Below are positions 1-7,001 of a stretch of DNA of 32,698 nt, piece after piece. A program made the translations under genes and the position numbers. This DNA comes from a virus, in IMG/VR virus record IMGVR_UViG_3300018420_000059, positions 1 to 32,698 of that record; one strand, given 5' to 3'. A model generated the notes under the pieces. That model had not been told where the DNA came from and did not search any database. It worked only from the letters and a program-made list of their open reading frames with translations. How positions within the stretch are numbered: the stretch's first letter is position 1; each line of letters starts with the position of its first letter.

Positions 1-210
1 ACAAGCACTAACCATCTCAAGTGGGCTCCAATGCTGGTGTTTAATCAAGTATTTGATAAGTTTTTCGTTTGTTTCGCTGTTCATCTGATTGCTAGGGTTA
101 CTAACTCTAGCACAGAACGCAATAAGGTCCTGACAATTTAATGGCATACCATCTGGATATGTCATAAATTCACTTGCTTTACTGTAACTAATTAATTTAA
201 CATTAGTCAT
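1..210 (-). CDS. thyX: Flavin-dependent thymidylate synthase ThyX, N-terminal part (cut by window edge)
   Basis: The first 70 codons read from the ATG at 210 and run off the left edge. The visible part carries the ThyX N-terminal pattern: VKLISY near the start, then DLIAFCARVSNP and KHQHWSPLEM, the latter matching the conserved H-x-S-P-x-E segment of the ThyX fold. ThyX makes dTMP from dUMP with FAD/NADPH and methylene-tetrahydrofolate, supporting phage DNA synthesis. The diagnostic RHRxxS motif would lie outside the window, so it cannot be checked. A GGAGG ribosome site lies about 10 bases upstream. The start overlaps the stop of the upstream glycosyltransferase-like gene by 8 bases (ATGACTAA), so the two are translationally coupled in the same operon. 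Marine T4-like phages commonly carry thyX. Confidence 0.88.
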   Translation of the reverse strand, partial: MTNVKLISYSKASEFMTYPDGMPLNCQDLIAFCARVSNPSNQMNSETNEKLIKYLIKHQHWSPLEMVSAC

Positions 211-1186
211 CTAAACTATCCTCCACTTGATCTTCTCTTACTTGTGCTCCAAGTCTGCTTGGATTAATATATACCTCTTTAAAGAAACGACTGCCATCTG
301 CTCCGATGTCAGCAATTTCTAAATCAAGTTCTTTACGCAACTTAACGCCCAGGTCCTGAGTTGCCTGTAGTAGTTGCTGTTTATTCCAGGTGGCACCTGT
401 ACGCTTACATAGTTCTGTACCATCAGCAAACTCAGGCAATACTTCATTGTTAAACATGTCACGCAAATATACAAAATCTCGGACATCTTTCCAGTCCCAA
501 TCACTACGCACAACATTTGTCATATAACAACCCAGTCGTGCGCCATAAATTGCCCATAAACCATTTTCTACATCTTCACCCACTGTCATCCAGGTTAATA
601 ATCTCTGATAGTTCTTTTTGTGTACTTTTTTGATGTCCTTGGGATCTACAACATCACCGTCTACTAGTCCCATTTTGACACCTTCACGGAAACCTGCTCG
701 CCATGCCTGAAGTGGCGAACCATTGTTCATAACATCACAATAGATGTTGTTCATTTGTACATAATGTATATTCCAACAAAAGTCAACCTGCGCTCTCGGA
801 TCATTATCTGGGGCATTTTCGTGTGTACGCATATTGTATACTACTTGTTTGGGCCAACTTTTAATACCGCCATTACCATATACTAATCCGTTTACAGTGT
901 TTTTTCCTGCCCAACTAATAACGTGATTATTTCCTATTCGGTCCATGTCAATTTCTACATTAAAGAAATCAGGACGTACAATGTTATCAGCGTCAATGGT
1001 AATAAAGCGATCAGTTTCTGCTAAATCAGCGGCCGCTTTGTGTGCGGCATCGCTTCCAAATACTCCATGGCTTCGCTTTGCCCATGGACATTTTTCCAAC
1101 AAGTCAGCATAGTTTTCATCAGCATTGGGTTCATCAAAACTAATATACACTATATCAAACTCGTTGATGCTAGTTAAATTCGACAT
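203..1186 (-). CDS. Glycosyltransferase-like protein (GT-A type, putative)
   Basis: A 327-residue protein. The N-terminus has FDIVYISFDEPNAD (residues 10-23), followed by a helix ending in the segment FITIDADNIVRPDFF (about residues 61-75). A hydrophobic strand leading into an acidic DxD-type motif (here DADN) is how GT-A glycosyltransferases bind the metal and nucleotide-sugar. I infer a sugar transferase, perhaps acting on virion protein, DNA or cell-surface glycan; the acceptor is not visible. The ATG at 1186 has a good ACGGAG ribosome site and lies 17 bases inside the end of the preceding 332-aa gene. Its stop overlaps thyX by 8 bases. Similar proteins are usually annotated hypothetical in marine myoviruses. 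No signal peptide or membrane segment is seen. Confidence 0.55.
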   Translation of the reverse strand: MSNLTSINEFDIVYISFDEPNADENYADLLEKCPWAKRSHGVFGSDAAHKAAADLAETDRFITIDADNIVRPDFFNVEIDMDRIGNNHVISWAGKNTVNGLVYGNGGIKSWPKQVVYNMRTHENAPDNDPRAQVDFCWNIHYVQMNNIYCDVMNNGSPLQAWRAGFREGVKMGLVDGDVVDPKDIKKVHKKNYQRLLTWMTVGEDVENGLWAIYGARLGCYMTNVVRSDWDWKDVRDFVYLRDMFNNEVLPEFADGTELCKRTGATWNKQQLLQATQDLGVKLRKELDLEIADIGADGSRFFKEVYINPSRLGAQVREDQVEDSLDD

Positions 1187-2168
1187 CAGGTTCTCCGTGT
1201 TTTACATTTAAAAAATGGTTTTTATAAAGTATTGTTGGCTGTTCAGGCCATTTAAAATACAGATCTCTGTATATTTCTTTTTTACTTAACAGGCTTTGTA
1301 CATCTAAACTAAATCCTCCAACAATGTTATCTGGAGTTCCGTCAGTAACCAGGAATTGTTGTTCTTCTATTCCACGGAATATATAACTTAAACTAGGTCT
1401 AATGTCACTAATTATTTTAATTTTTCCGGGTTCTACTTCGGTAATATATAAATGTGCGTTGCCCTCTGTATGACTTAACTGTAGTAGTTTACGTTTACTG
1501 CTACTGTAATCAGTTTCTACATATTTGTTATTAAATTCAATTCCGTAACTGTGAAAGATGGGTCTAGTGAATACACTCATGTTATCAATATCCAGTATGT
1601 CAATAATTTCACTAATATCAATGCTGATTCTGCTGTGACGGAATAATAATACTGGATCTATTTTAACTGCTTTAATTAGCCAGTCTGGGTCGTTACGGCG
1701 AGTAAAATACAAGTCAAGTAAGTGACTACTAGTATTACTTATCTCGTGAATGTCGCCCAGATTAAAATGCTGTTGTACTACTCGAATGTCAATACTGATA
1801 TCCAGTATACCTGGATCTTTATAAAATTGTATATAGATATCTTTGGCAGTGGGATTACTGTCAGTAATTTTAAGCAGTCTGTTATCAAGTTCTCGAATTT
1901 GTAGTGTGTTACTCTTTTTACCAAGGTCATATTTTTCATTAACTGGATCCCAGATAATACCAATGATGCTTTTATCTATTTTACCGCTGGTGAGTCCACT
2001 TACCAATTCCTGATTTTGTGTTTCAGTTACAAGGATACCGTTATGCGGATCCTCTTTCATACTCTTACCAGATACTCTTAATATTTTACCACTTTTTTCG
2101 TTAAACTTAACAAACCAAGTGCGTTTAATATCACTGGGTTTGCTGTCGATAATACGTTTGTTGTTCAT
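1170..2168 (-). CDS. Conserved hypothetical protein in the glycosyltransferase operon
   Basis: I do not recognise this 332-residue protein. It looks beta-rich: alternating hydrophobic segments such as WFVKFNEKSGKILRV near the N-terminus and HLYITEVEPGKIKII and FSLDVQSLL near the C-terminus. It has few glycines and no cysteine-histidine cluster, no Walker motif, no DxD motif following a hydrophobic strand, no signal peptide and no transmembrane helix. Its start lies 38 bases inside the end of the preceding glycosyltransferase gene and its end overlaps the next by 17 bases, so it is tightly embedded in the operon. The context suggests an accessory or acceptor protein for the transferases or a virion-associated protein, but the sequence itself does not show which. 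There is no strong Shine-Dalgarno site before the ATG at 2168; coupling to upstream translation is likely. Confidence 0.7.
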   Translation of the reverse strand: MNNKRIIDSKPSDIKRTWFVKFNEKSGKILRVSGKSMKEDPHNGILVTETQNQELVSGLTSGKIDKSIIGIIWDPVNEKYDLGKKSNTLQIRELDNRLLKITDSNPTAKDIYIQFYKDPGILDISIDIRVVQQHFNLGDIHEISNTSSHLLDLYFTRRNDPDWLIKAVKIDPVLLFRHSRISIDISEIIDILDIDNMSVFTRPIFHSYGIEFNNKYVETDYSSSKRKLLQLSHTEGNAHLYITEVEPGKIKIISDIRPSLSYIFRGIEEQQFLVTDGTPDNIVGGFSLDVQSLLSKKEIYRDLYFKWPEQPTILYKNHFLNVKHGEPDVEFN

Positions 2169-2976
2169 GAAAAATATCGTTAGTTAAAAAGTCAGCCTCG
2201 TGGTAACTTAGTACACTGTTTATAGCATAGTTTTGTATTTTTATTTTGCCGTCTGTGCTGGGCCAAACATTAAGATAGTCTGTCCAGTTTGGAATGTCTC
2301 TACTAAAGTAAAATCTACTGCCAATCATATCAGTATAGGTGAATAAACCAGTGTACAGCGGACGAACATCTTCCAGTATGTTCATGTGTGTGACACTGAT
2401 GCTGGCGCTCATATTGGGGTCAAAAGTATCTGGAACGTGATGCTTTGCTAGAATCTCTTCATACAATTCAGCATAGTTACGATAATACGGATCGCTTAGT
2501 TTAAAATAATCCAGTGCTTGTTGTGCGTCTTTGCGAAAATAATACATATTACTGTATACACTGTGTAAACTGTTTAATTTATAATTAGCAAATCTTGGAT
2601 CTTCCAGTATATCGTGATTTTTAAAATTTTTAACAGTTGTAGGAAAACACAAATCATGATTATCTAATAGATATTCCCAAGTGTTGTCCATGTCACAAAG
2701 TACAAGGGTACCAGCACTCATTACAATGTTGTGCTGATAGGGTGTCATGTAAATGGCTTGCCATTCGTTCAATCTGGTTATATCGTGTGTGTCGTAGGGA
2801 TATTCAATAATATTATCAAACGGTTCTTCGTACTCACTCTCAAATACATTTAAATCTGGTACACATACACTGATTAGACTATCAGGATTTCTAGCAAGTA
2901 AACTATATGCTAGAGCGGTGGCTTGACGTCGTTCAGTGCTTGTGTTAGCAAATACTAGGTATCCACAATTATCCAT
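2131..2976 (-). CDS. Glycosyltransferase family 8-like protein, divergent paralogue
   Basis: A 281-residue protein resembling the gene just upstream (2969-3853) in layout. Both begin with a strand ending in F-A-x-N (GYLVFANTS here), continue with an A-x-x-LA helix, then a valine-rich strand ending in D. A hydrophobic strand then runs into a DxD motif (LVLCDMDNTW, about residues 91-100), followed later by a Y-S-N-M-Y-Y-F segment and SISVTHMNI, which aligns with VSIATHILNG of the neighbour. This is the pattern of retaining GT-A (GT8-like) enzymes. The acceptor and sugar are unknown. A GGGAG ribosome site precedes the ATG at 2976, and the start overlaps the upstream stop by 8 bases. The paralogy was judged by eye and needs an alignment. 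Confidence 0.5.
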   Translation of the reverse strand: MDNCGYLVFANTSTERRQATALAYSLLARNPDSLISVCVPDLNVFESEYEEPFDNIIEYPYDTHDITRLNEWQAIYMTPYQHNIVMSAGTLVLCDMDNTWEYLLDNHDLCFPTTVKNFKNHDILEDPRFANYKLNSLHSVYSNMYYFRKDAQQALDYFKLSDPYYRNYAELYEEILAKHHVPDTFDPNMSASISVTHMNILEDVRPLYTGLFTYTDMIGSRFYFSRDIPNWTDYLNVWPSTDGKIKIQNYAINSVLSYHEADFLTNDIFHEQQTYYRQQTQ

Positions 2977-3853
2977 CTGCTTTCTCCCAGAGTGTTTGCC
3001 AGTGTCTGTCCAGAGCCCGTTTGTTCATGACATGTAAATCAATAGCGCCATGGTTTACAAGAATATTTTTCCAAACTTCTTCTCTATCATTACTTAAACA
3101 AATCCATTCGTCTTGTCTGACTTCAATAATGTCATCTTTTTGATCTAGAAAGTACATGTTAGTGGGTAATTGATTAACAACATCATCTTCTACCATGCCG
3201 TTGAGTATATGTGTAGCAATACTTACACAATAGTCTGTGCGGAATAGTCTTCCAGGAAAATTATACAGGTAGCGATAGAATTCATAGTTATCAGCAACAT
3301 GAGCCCAGGTGTTGAAAAACAACTCACTGCGTTCGCTCCTGTCAAAATAGACAACAGTACTCCACCACATTTTAATACCAGCATCAAACAACCAGGTTTC
3401 TCTGGCCGCAGGTGGCTCGTTACGAATATTACGAGCATCACGGAACATACCTACACCAGTGTAGTTGTCCCATACATGATTTAAATAATTGTTTCGTACA
3501 ATGTAGTCAATGTCTAACAGCAATGTTTTTTCGTAAGGTGAATATTCCCAAACTTTGTGTTTATTGCTGTTGCTAAATTGTGCTTCAAATGTACTCCAGG
3601 GACTATCATAATGCTGGCGTACATTTTGTTTCATCTCGTCAGTTGTAATAACAATGTTGTCAAAATATTCTGATAAATTGTATTCAGTTAAACTTTGTTC
3701 TGCCCATTTCATTGTACCGCTATCAGTTATAACAGTTACAGGAACACCCAAATGTCGCTTCACATATTTGGAAGCCAACATTGCTAGTCTAATGTAATCA
3801 ATTTGTTCGTTATTGTATGCGAAGAAACAAACACCACGTTGGTTATCTGTCAT
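2969..3853 (-). CDS. Glycosyltransferase-like protein (GT8-type, putative)
   Basis: A 294-residue protein from the ATG at 3853. A TTG six bases further upstream could add two residues, but the ATG shares a base with the upstream stop (TAATG), the coupling geometry used repeatedly in this genome, so I chose it. N-terminal strand VCFFAYNN, then a helix and VPVTVITDSG, which is the nucleotide-sugar-binding half of a GT-A fold. KTLLLDIDYIV (about residues 114-124) carries the DxD metal motif. WWSTVVYFDRS and TDYCVSIATHILNG follow, typical of the acceptor half. No membrane segment. The start of a run of three glycosyltransferase-like genes that ends in thyX. The function (fibre, DNA or surface glycosylation) is inferred from fold only. 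Confidence 0.6.
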   Translation of the reverse strand: MTDNQRGVCFFAYNNEQIDYIRLAMLASKYVKRHLGVPVTVITDSGTMKWAEQSLTEYNLSEYFDNIVITTDEMKQNVRQHYDSPWSTFEAQFSNSNKHKVWEYSPYEKTLLLDIDYIVRNNYLNHVWDNYTGVGMFRDARNIRNEPPAARETWLFDAGIKMWWSTVVYFDRSERSELFFNTWAHVADNYEFYRYLYNFPGRLFRTDYCVSIATHILNGMVEDDVVNQLPTNMYFLDQKDDIIEVRQDEWICLSNDREEVWKNILVNHGAIDLHVMNKRALDRHWQTLWEKADG

Positions 3854-4200
3854 TACCAATCCATAATACTTTTAATATTTCTGGCTTTTTTAATTTTGTC
3901 ATAGTGTGCGGCAAATTCATTTGTAGCACTAAAATAAGCACTCAACAATTCGTCAAGTAACTCTTGTAATTTGTTAATTTTTACGGGATTTTCTTTACTA
4001 TCAACTAGAACACTTTCAGTATGTCCTAGATCAATCAAAGTTTTAACAAAACTAATAGTGTCTTCGCCCGCTCTAAATACACCGCCAGCATAGTGTACAA
4101 TTCTTAATTGCTCGACACGATTCTTGATATTCTTCTTTTGATTGTTAATCGTTAGATTAAAATTAGAGAACTCAAGAGCTTTCTGTAGACGTTCGTCCAT
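3853..4200 (-). CDS. Small helical hypothetical protein, first gene of the glycosyltransferase-thyX operon
   Basis: A 115-residue protein that I do not recognise. It is charged and mostly predicted helical: a lysine- and asparagine-rich N-terminal third, a central VHYAGGVFRAGEDTISFVKTL segment, and an amphipathic C-terminal helix. No cysteine, no membrane segment. The ATG at 4200 has an excellent AAGGAG ribosome site with 7-base spacing. Two promoters lie directly upstream: a sigma70-type (4236-4264) and a late octamer (4223-4230). The stop codon overlaps the next start by one base (TAATG). As the leader gene of the operon it may be a small regulator or adaptor, but nothing in the sequence proves this. 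Confidence 0.75.
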   Translation of the reverse strand: MDERLQKALEFSNFNLTINNQKKNIKNRVEQLRIVHYAGGVFRAGEDTISFVKTLIDLGHTESVLVDSKENPVKINKLQELLDELLSAYFSATNEFAAHYDKIKKARNIKSIMDW

Positions 4201-4222
4201 CTGTTTACTCCTTGAATGTATA

Positions 4223-4230
4223 GTATTTAT
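4223..4230 (-). promoter_or_regulatory. Late promoter octamer ATAAATAC
   Basis: Read on the minus strand the octamer is ATAAATAC, 22 bases before the ATG at 4200, with AAGGAG in between. It matches the T4/cyanophage late -10 box recognised by gp55-containing polymerase (TATAAATA or CTAAATA). The same spacing of 22-23 bases occurs at 6992 and 28507. Confidence 0.65.
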
Positions 4231-4235
4231 GACTT

Positions 4236-4264
4236 ATTATATGCTATGTTTTTAGAAAAGTCAA
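4236..4264 (-). promoter_or_regulatory. Sigma70-type promoter TTGACT-N17-TATAAT
   Basis: On the minus strand TTGACT (4264-4259) is followed after exactly 17 bases by TATAAT (4241-4236), a near-perfect host-type promoter. The expected start site falls about 30 bases before the ATG at 4200, overlapping the late octamer at 4223-4230. It would give early expression to the small helical protein, the glycosyltransferases and thyX, separately from the upstream fibre genes. Confidence 0.7.
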
Positions 4265-4267
4265 CGA

Positions 4268-5320
4268 TTAAAATGCTGTCCAAGCACTGTGTTGAACTAC
4301 TGTGGGTTCTTCTCTTGCTTGGAAAATGTAATCGTCTGTTATGCTATTGTGCGTTACCTGAAAGTATTGGCTGGCACTTGTAAGCATAATTGCTGGATCC
4401 GGACTCTCATCAGGAACAATGAATCCCAAATCCAGGTCAATCTGGTCATTTGTTACAGTCGTTTCAGTAGTATCATCATATAGTTTTACTGTTACATAAA
4501 CATCAAACTGATTACCGGCACCACTTGGCTCGTCACCTCTAGCCCAGATTTCAATACGTCTATTACTGTAACCACCATAACTGTATGCGTAAGCACCACC
4601 TGTACCAGAGTAACTCCATAATATTGTATCAGCAGTTGTAATATCATAAAAACCACCAACACTTGTGCCAGTGCTAGTTCCAGTGCCACGAACGTCAATA
4701 GCTCTTAAATGAATTTCGCCCACTGCTGAAAAACTACTATCCCAACCTTCATCAATACCAACTGTTGTACTCAGAGGATCCAATGTAAACGCACCACCAG
4801 CATTGAAGAAATAACGTGCTTGTGTATAGTTAGTGAATGAATATTTTGCCGTACATTCTATTCCATCACCACTGCTGCCACCCCAACTTAGTGTGCTGGT
4901 AATTGTGATCTCACTTGGAGAGTAAACTCTATCCAGTGTGTTAAGATCAAATTTGTTAGCAATAATATTATTTGTGATGTCAGTTTCAACATCGTTTAAA
5001 TGATCATCTAGGATAACAGTACCTACCACATAGCCTGTGCTGAGTGTGGCATTCTCGTCTTGGTGATAAAGTCCGGTGTTTACCTGAGCAATTAGTCGAT
5101 TGATATGTTGGCTTTCAATAATTGTGCTTTGAGTAACAGCCGTGTTTATTCCAGTTTCGTCTACTTTGACACTTGCCTGTCCCCAACCATTTTGGTGATT
5201 GGTTTTGACTGTATCGCTGAATGCGCTACTAGTATGAATGTCAGACCAGTATTCATTATATAAATCTCTGACCGAATTAAAATCACTTGCTAGTGCTTTG
5301 TTCCCTTTTGAAACTGGCAT
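4268..5320 (-). CDS. Virion structural protein, tail fibre-like
   Basis: A 350-residue protein. Residues 1-130 look helical and polar (SDFNSVRDLYNEYW near the N-terminus). The C-terminal two thirds are beta-rich, glycine/serine/threonine-rich and low in charge, with the segment QARYFFNAGGAF (about residues 187-198), a signature I associate with cyanophage structural proteins annotated as fibre or virion proteins. A glycine-rich patch follows at about 213-250. It is the last gene of the late structural block. The ATG at 5320 has an AAGGGGAA ribosome site and follows the previous stop by 12 bases. It is probably part of an adsorption fibre or baseplate-attached appendage; the exact role cannot be assigned. 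Confidence 0.65.
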   Translation of the reverse strand: MPVSKGNKALASDFNSVRDLYNEYWSDIHTSSAFSDTVKTNHQNGWGQASVKVDETGINTAVTQSTIIESQHINRLIAQVNTGLYHQDENATLSTGYVVGTVILDDHLNDVETDITNNIIANKFDLNTLDRVYSPSEITITSTLSWGGSSGDGIECTAKYSFTNYTQARYFFNAGGAFTLDPLSTTVGIDEGWDSSFSAVGEIHLRAIDVRGTGTSTGTSVGGFYDITTADTILWSYSGTGGAYAYSYGGYSNRRIEIWARGDEPSGAGNQFDVYVTVKLYDDTTETTVTNDQIDLDLGFIVPDESPDPAIMLTSASQYFQVTHNSITDDYIFQAREEPTVVQHSAWTAF

Positions 5321-5332
5321 TCTGTATTCCCC

Positions 5333-6223
5333 TTACTTCGTACCAACTACAATCTCAACTAGGTCTACTCCTTCAGTATTTTTATCAGCCAATGCTCTGC
5401 CTACAATGCGATACCAGTCAAGAGCTTCTTGTCTTTCATAATCACTAACTGCTCTTGCTACGCCAGGCTCTTCACTGCTTACTAGTCTTTGCCCTTTGCG
5501 AACTTGTCCAATAACCTTACAAGGTACCCTGCCTTCTAGTGCTACTGCTACGCCAGTAGTCTGGCTGTTCATTAAATATGCTGGATCTGTTGAAACTACT
5601 CCAAACACTTCTGGATCAAATGCTTCAGTTGTTTGTGTAACTTCTGCTTCTCCACCAATTTTAACCACTGTACCTGGCTCATATGCTGCGTCAGTCGTGT
5701 ACATTTCCGCTAAGTCAGCGTACTCAGCACTCGTGGCTGTACCATGAAATTTCATATTTTGTGCTAGTGTAATACCGGCTTTAACATCGGTAGTACTAAA
5801 ATAATCAATAAAAATACTTGCGTATGGATCAGAACTAGCAATAGTAAAGTCTACATTACTTACAACAGCAACCGCATTGCCTTGATCACTGAACAATGTA
5901 ACTGTTTGCGTTGTAGCACTTGTGTCGGTAATTTCAACACTGCTTACTTGACTTGCTGAACTTAATCCAACCCACGCACTGTTATGGTAATATGATAAAA
6001 CTCCACTGCTGTTGTTTAACCATAATTGACCTTCAGTTGGATTTGATGGAGCAGTTCCGTTAGCAAAATTTTCTAGTAAGTGTAAAAAGTTTTCAGCAAT
6101 AGTTTCACCATAGCCGAAATAGTTTTTACCAACTAAACCAATATCTGTTGTTGTGTTTACTGTACCATCATTTACTGTAATAGCGGTTTTGGTACTGTCA
6201 CTATAATCTACTGTATATGCCAT
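5333..6223 (-). CDS. Tail fibre-like protein with C-terminal YADLAE-type domain
   Basis: A 296-residue protein in three parts. Residues 1-80 form an N-terminal segment with DIGLVGKNYFGYGE and PTEGQLWLNN, common at the start of marine phage fibre proteins. A beta-rich serine/threonine stretch follows (80-160). The C-terminal domain begins at EYADLAEMYTTD and contains PGTVVKIGG, VFGVVSTDPAYLMN and GRVPCKVIGQVRKGQ. That tail domain recurs at the ends of many T4-like cyanophage and other phage fibre proteins; peptidase-G2/intramolecular-chaperone domains look similar, but I cannot show cleavage. The likely role is host-contact fibre or its trimerising tip. The ATG at 6223 lies two bases from the previous stop, with AGGAAG just upstream. 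Confidence 0.7.
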   Translation of the reverse strand: MAYTVDYSDSTKTAITVNDGTVNTTTDIGLVGKNYFGYGETIAENFLHLLENFANGTAPSNPTEGQLWLNNSSGVLSYYHNSAWVGLSSASQVSSVEITDTSATTQTVTLFSDQGNAVAVVSNVDFTIASSDPYASIFIDYFSTTDVKAGITLAQNMKFHGTATSAEYADLAEMYTTDAAYEPGTVVKIGGEAEVTQTTEAFDPEVFGVVSTDPAYLMNSQTTGVAVALEGRVPCKVIGQVRKGQRLVSSEEPGVARAVSDYERQEALDWYRIVGRALADKNTEGVDLVEIVVGTK

Positions 6224-6224
6224 C

Positions 6225-6968
6225 TTAACTTCCTGCTCTAATTCTTAATGTATAGATCACTTGGATCTTCCTATTCGCACTCTTTTGAATAGGATGGAAT
6301 ACAATATGACTGATATACTTACCAGCCTCGTTTATTAGGCCAATCTCATCAAAAATGTATTCGCCTGTCATACTTGAACTATTATCTAATGCGCTCTGAC
6401 TGGTTGCTGTACCATCTCCTGTACCTGCGCCAGTCGCTGTAAACACTGTGCCTGGGTTACTGTCAGTAGCACCAATTAGTGTAAAGTCAGTGGGTGTACC
6501 AGTACCAACACTAACAATAGTGTATTCTGTACCAATAGCAAAACTTCCAGCACTAGTGATGGGATCATTGTAGTCCAATGTACATGTTACAATAACGTCA
6601 CTGTATACTTGACCATCATATTTTACAACAGTAACACGATTGTCCAAATCTGTGTTATCGCTAACATCTTTTGTGTATGTTGCATTGTAAAGTGTTCCGC
6701 TAGCCGTATCGGTGTTTGGTGTTTTATATGACACACTACCAGTACCATCAATGCTTGTACCGCCGTTACCAAACGCCATGTTAGTAATAGTGAATCCAGC
6801 ACTTGTTACCGCATCAGTAGCACCGCCTAGTAGACTAGCGATAGCAACAGCAATATTTTCAAAGTTAATAGCATTGTGCTTGTCCAACAGGACGTCACCA
6901 GTATCAATGTCTTTAATTAATACATGACCATCAACCAATGCTAGTGCGCTATCATTAAATTTATTCAT
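6225..6968 (-). CDS. Virion structural protein, fibre/collar-like, with inserted repeat module
   Basis: A 247-residue protein. The N-terminal part (LALVDGHVLIKDIDTGD ... IAVAIASLLGG) and the C-terminal part (YIFDEIGLINEAGKYISHIVFHP then IQVIYTLRI) form a recognisable phage tail-fibre/collar type core, where the F-D-E-I-G-L motif is typical. About residues 141-190 are an extra glycine/threonine-rich module that also occurs in the giant protein upstream. The gene has its own late octamer (6992-6999), with ACGGAG between it and the ATG at 6968. It therefore starts a transcription unit for three fibre-like genes. It probably decorates the distal baseplate or fibres. Confidence 0.6.
   Translation of the reverse strand: MNKFNDSALALVDGHVLIKDIDTGDVLLDKHNAINFENIAVAIASLLGGATDAVTSAGFTITNMAFGNGGTSIDGTGSVSYKTPNTDTASGTLYNATYTKDVSDNTDLDNRVTVVKYDGQVYSDVIVTCTLDYNDPITSAGSFAIGTEYTIVSVGTGTPTDFTLIGATDSNPGTVFTATGAGTGDGTATSQSALDNSSSMTGEYIFDEIGLINEAGKYISHIVFHPIQKSANRKIQVIYTLRIRAGS
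6399..6548 (-). repeat. Shared protein module, copy 1 (Y-x-I-V-x-V-G ... FTLIGA ... TVFTATGxGTGxGTA)
   Basis: About 50 codons that resemble 11308-11442 both as protein (FTLIGA, GTVFTATG and GTG are shared) and as DNA (for example the plus-strand run gcaccaattagtgtaaagt occurs in both). It sits in the middle of an otherwise ordinary fibre-like protein, suggesting insertion or exchange of a module. Confidence 0.7.
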
Positions 6969-6991
6969 CGTTTGCCTAATCTCCGTTAGTT

Positions 6992-6999
6992 GTATTTAG
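6992..6999 (-). promoter_or_regulatory. Late promoter octamer CTAAATAC
   Basis: Minus-strand CTAAATAC lies 23 bases before the ATG at 6968, just before the end of the giant gene's downstream gap. ACGGAG (6981-6986) lies between box and start. Identical to the octamer at 28507-28514. Confidence 0.65.
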
Positions 7000-7001
7000 C
7001 C

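Noticed and set aside
3857-3859. TTG start for the GT8-like gene
   Set aside because: The ATG at 3853 overlaps the upstream stop as TAATG, the same geometry as gp48, gp53 and the lysozyme-like gene.
4073-4080. Plus-strand CTAAATAC late octamer
   Set aside because: Lies antisense inside the 115-aa gene with no plus-strand gene downstream; a chance match to a short motif.
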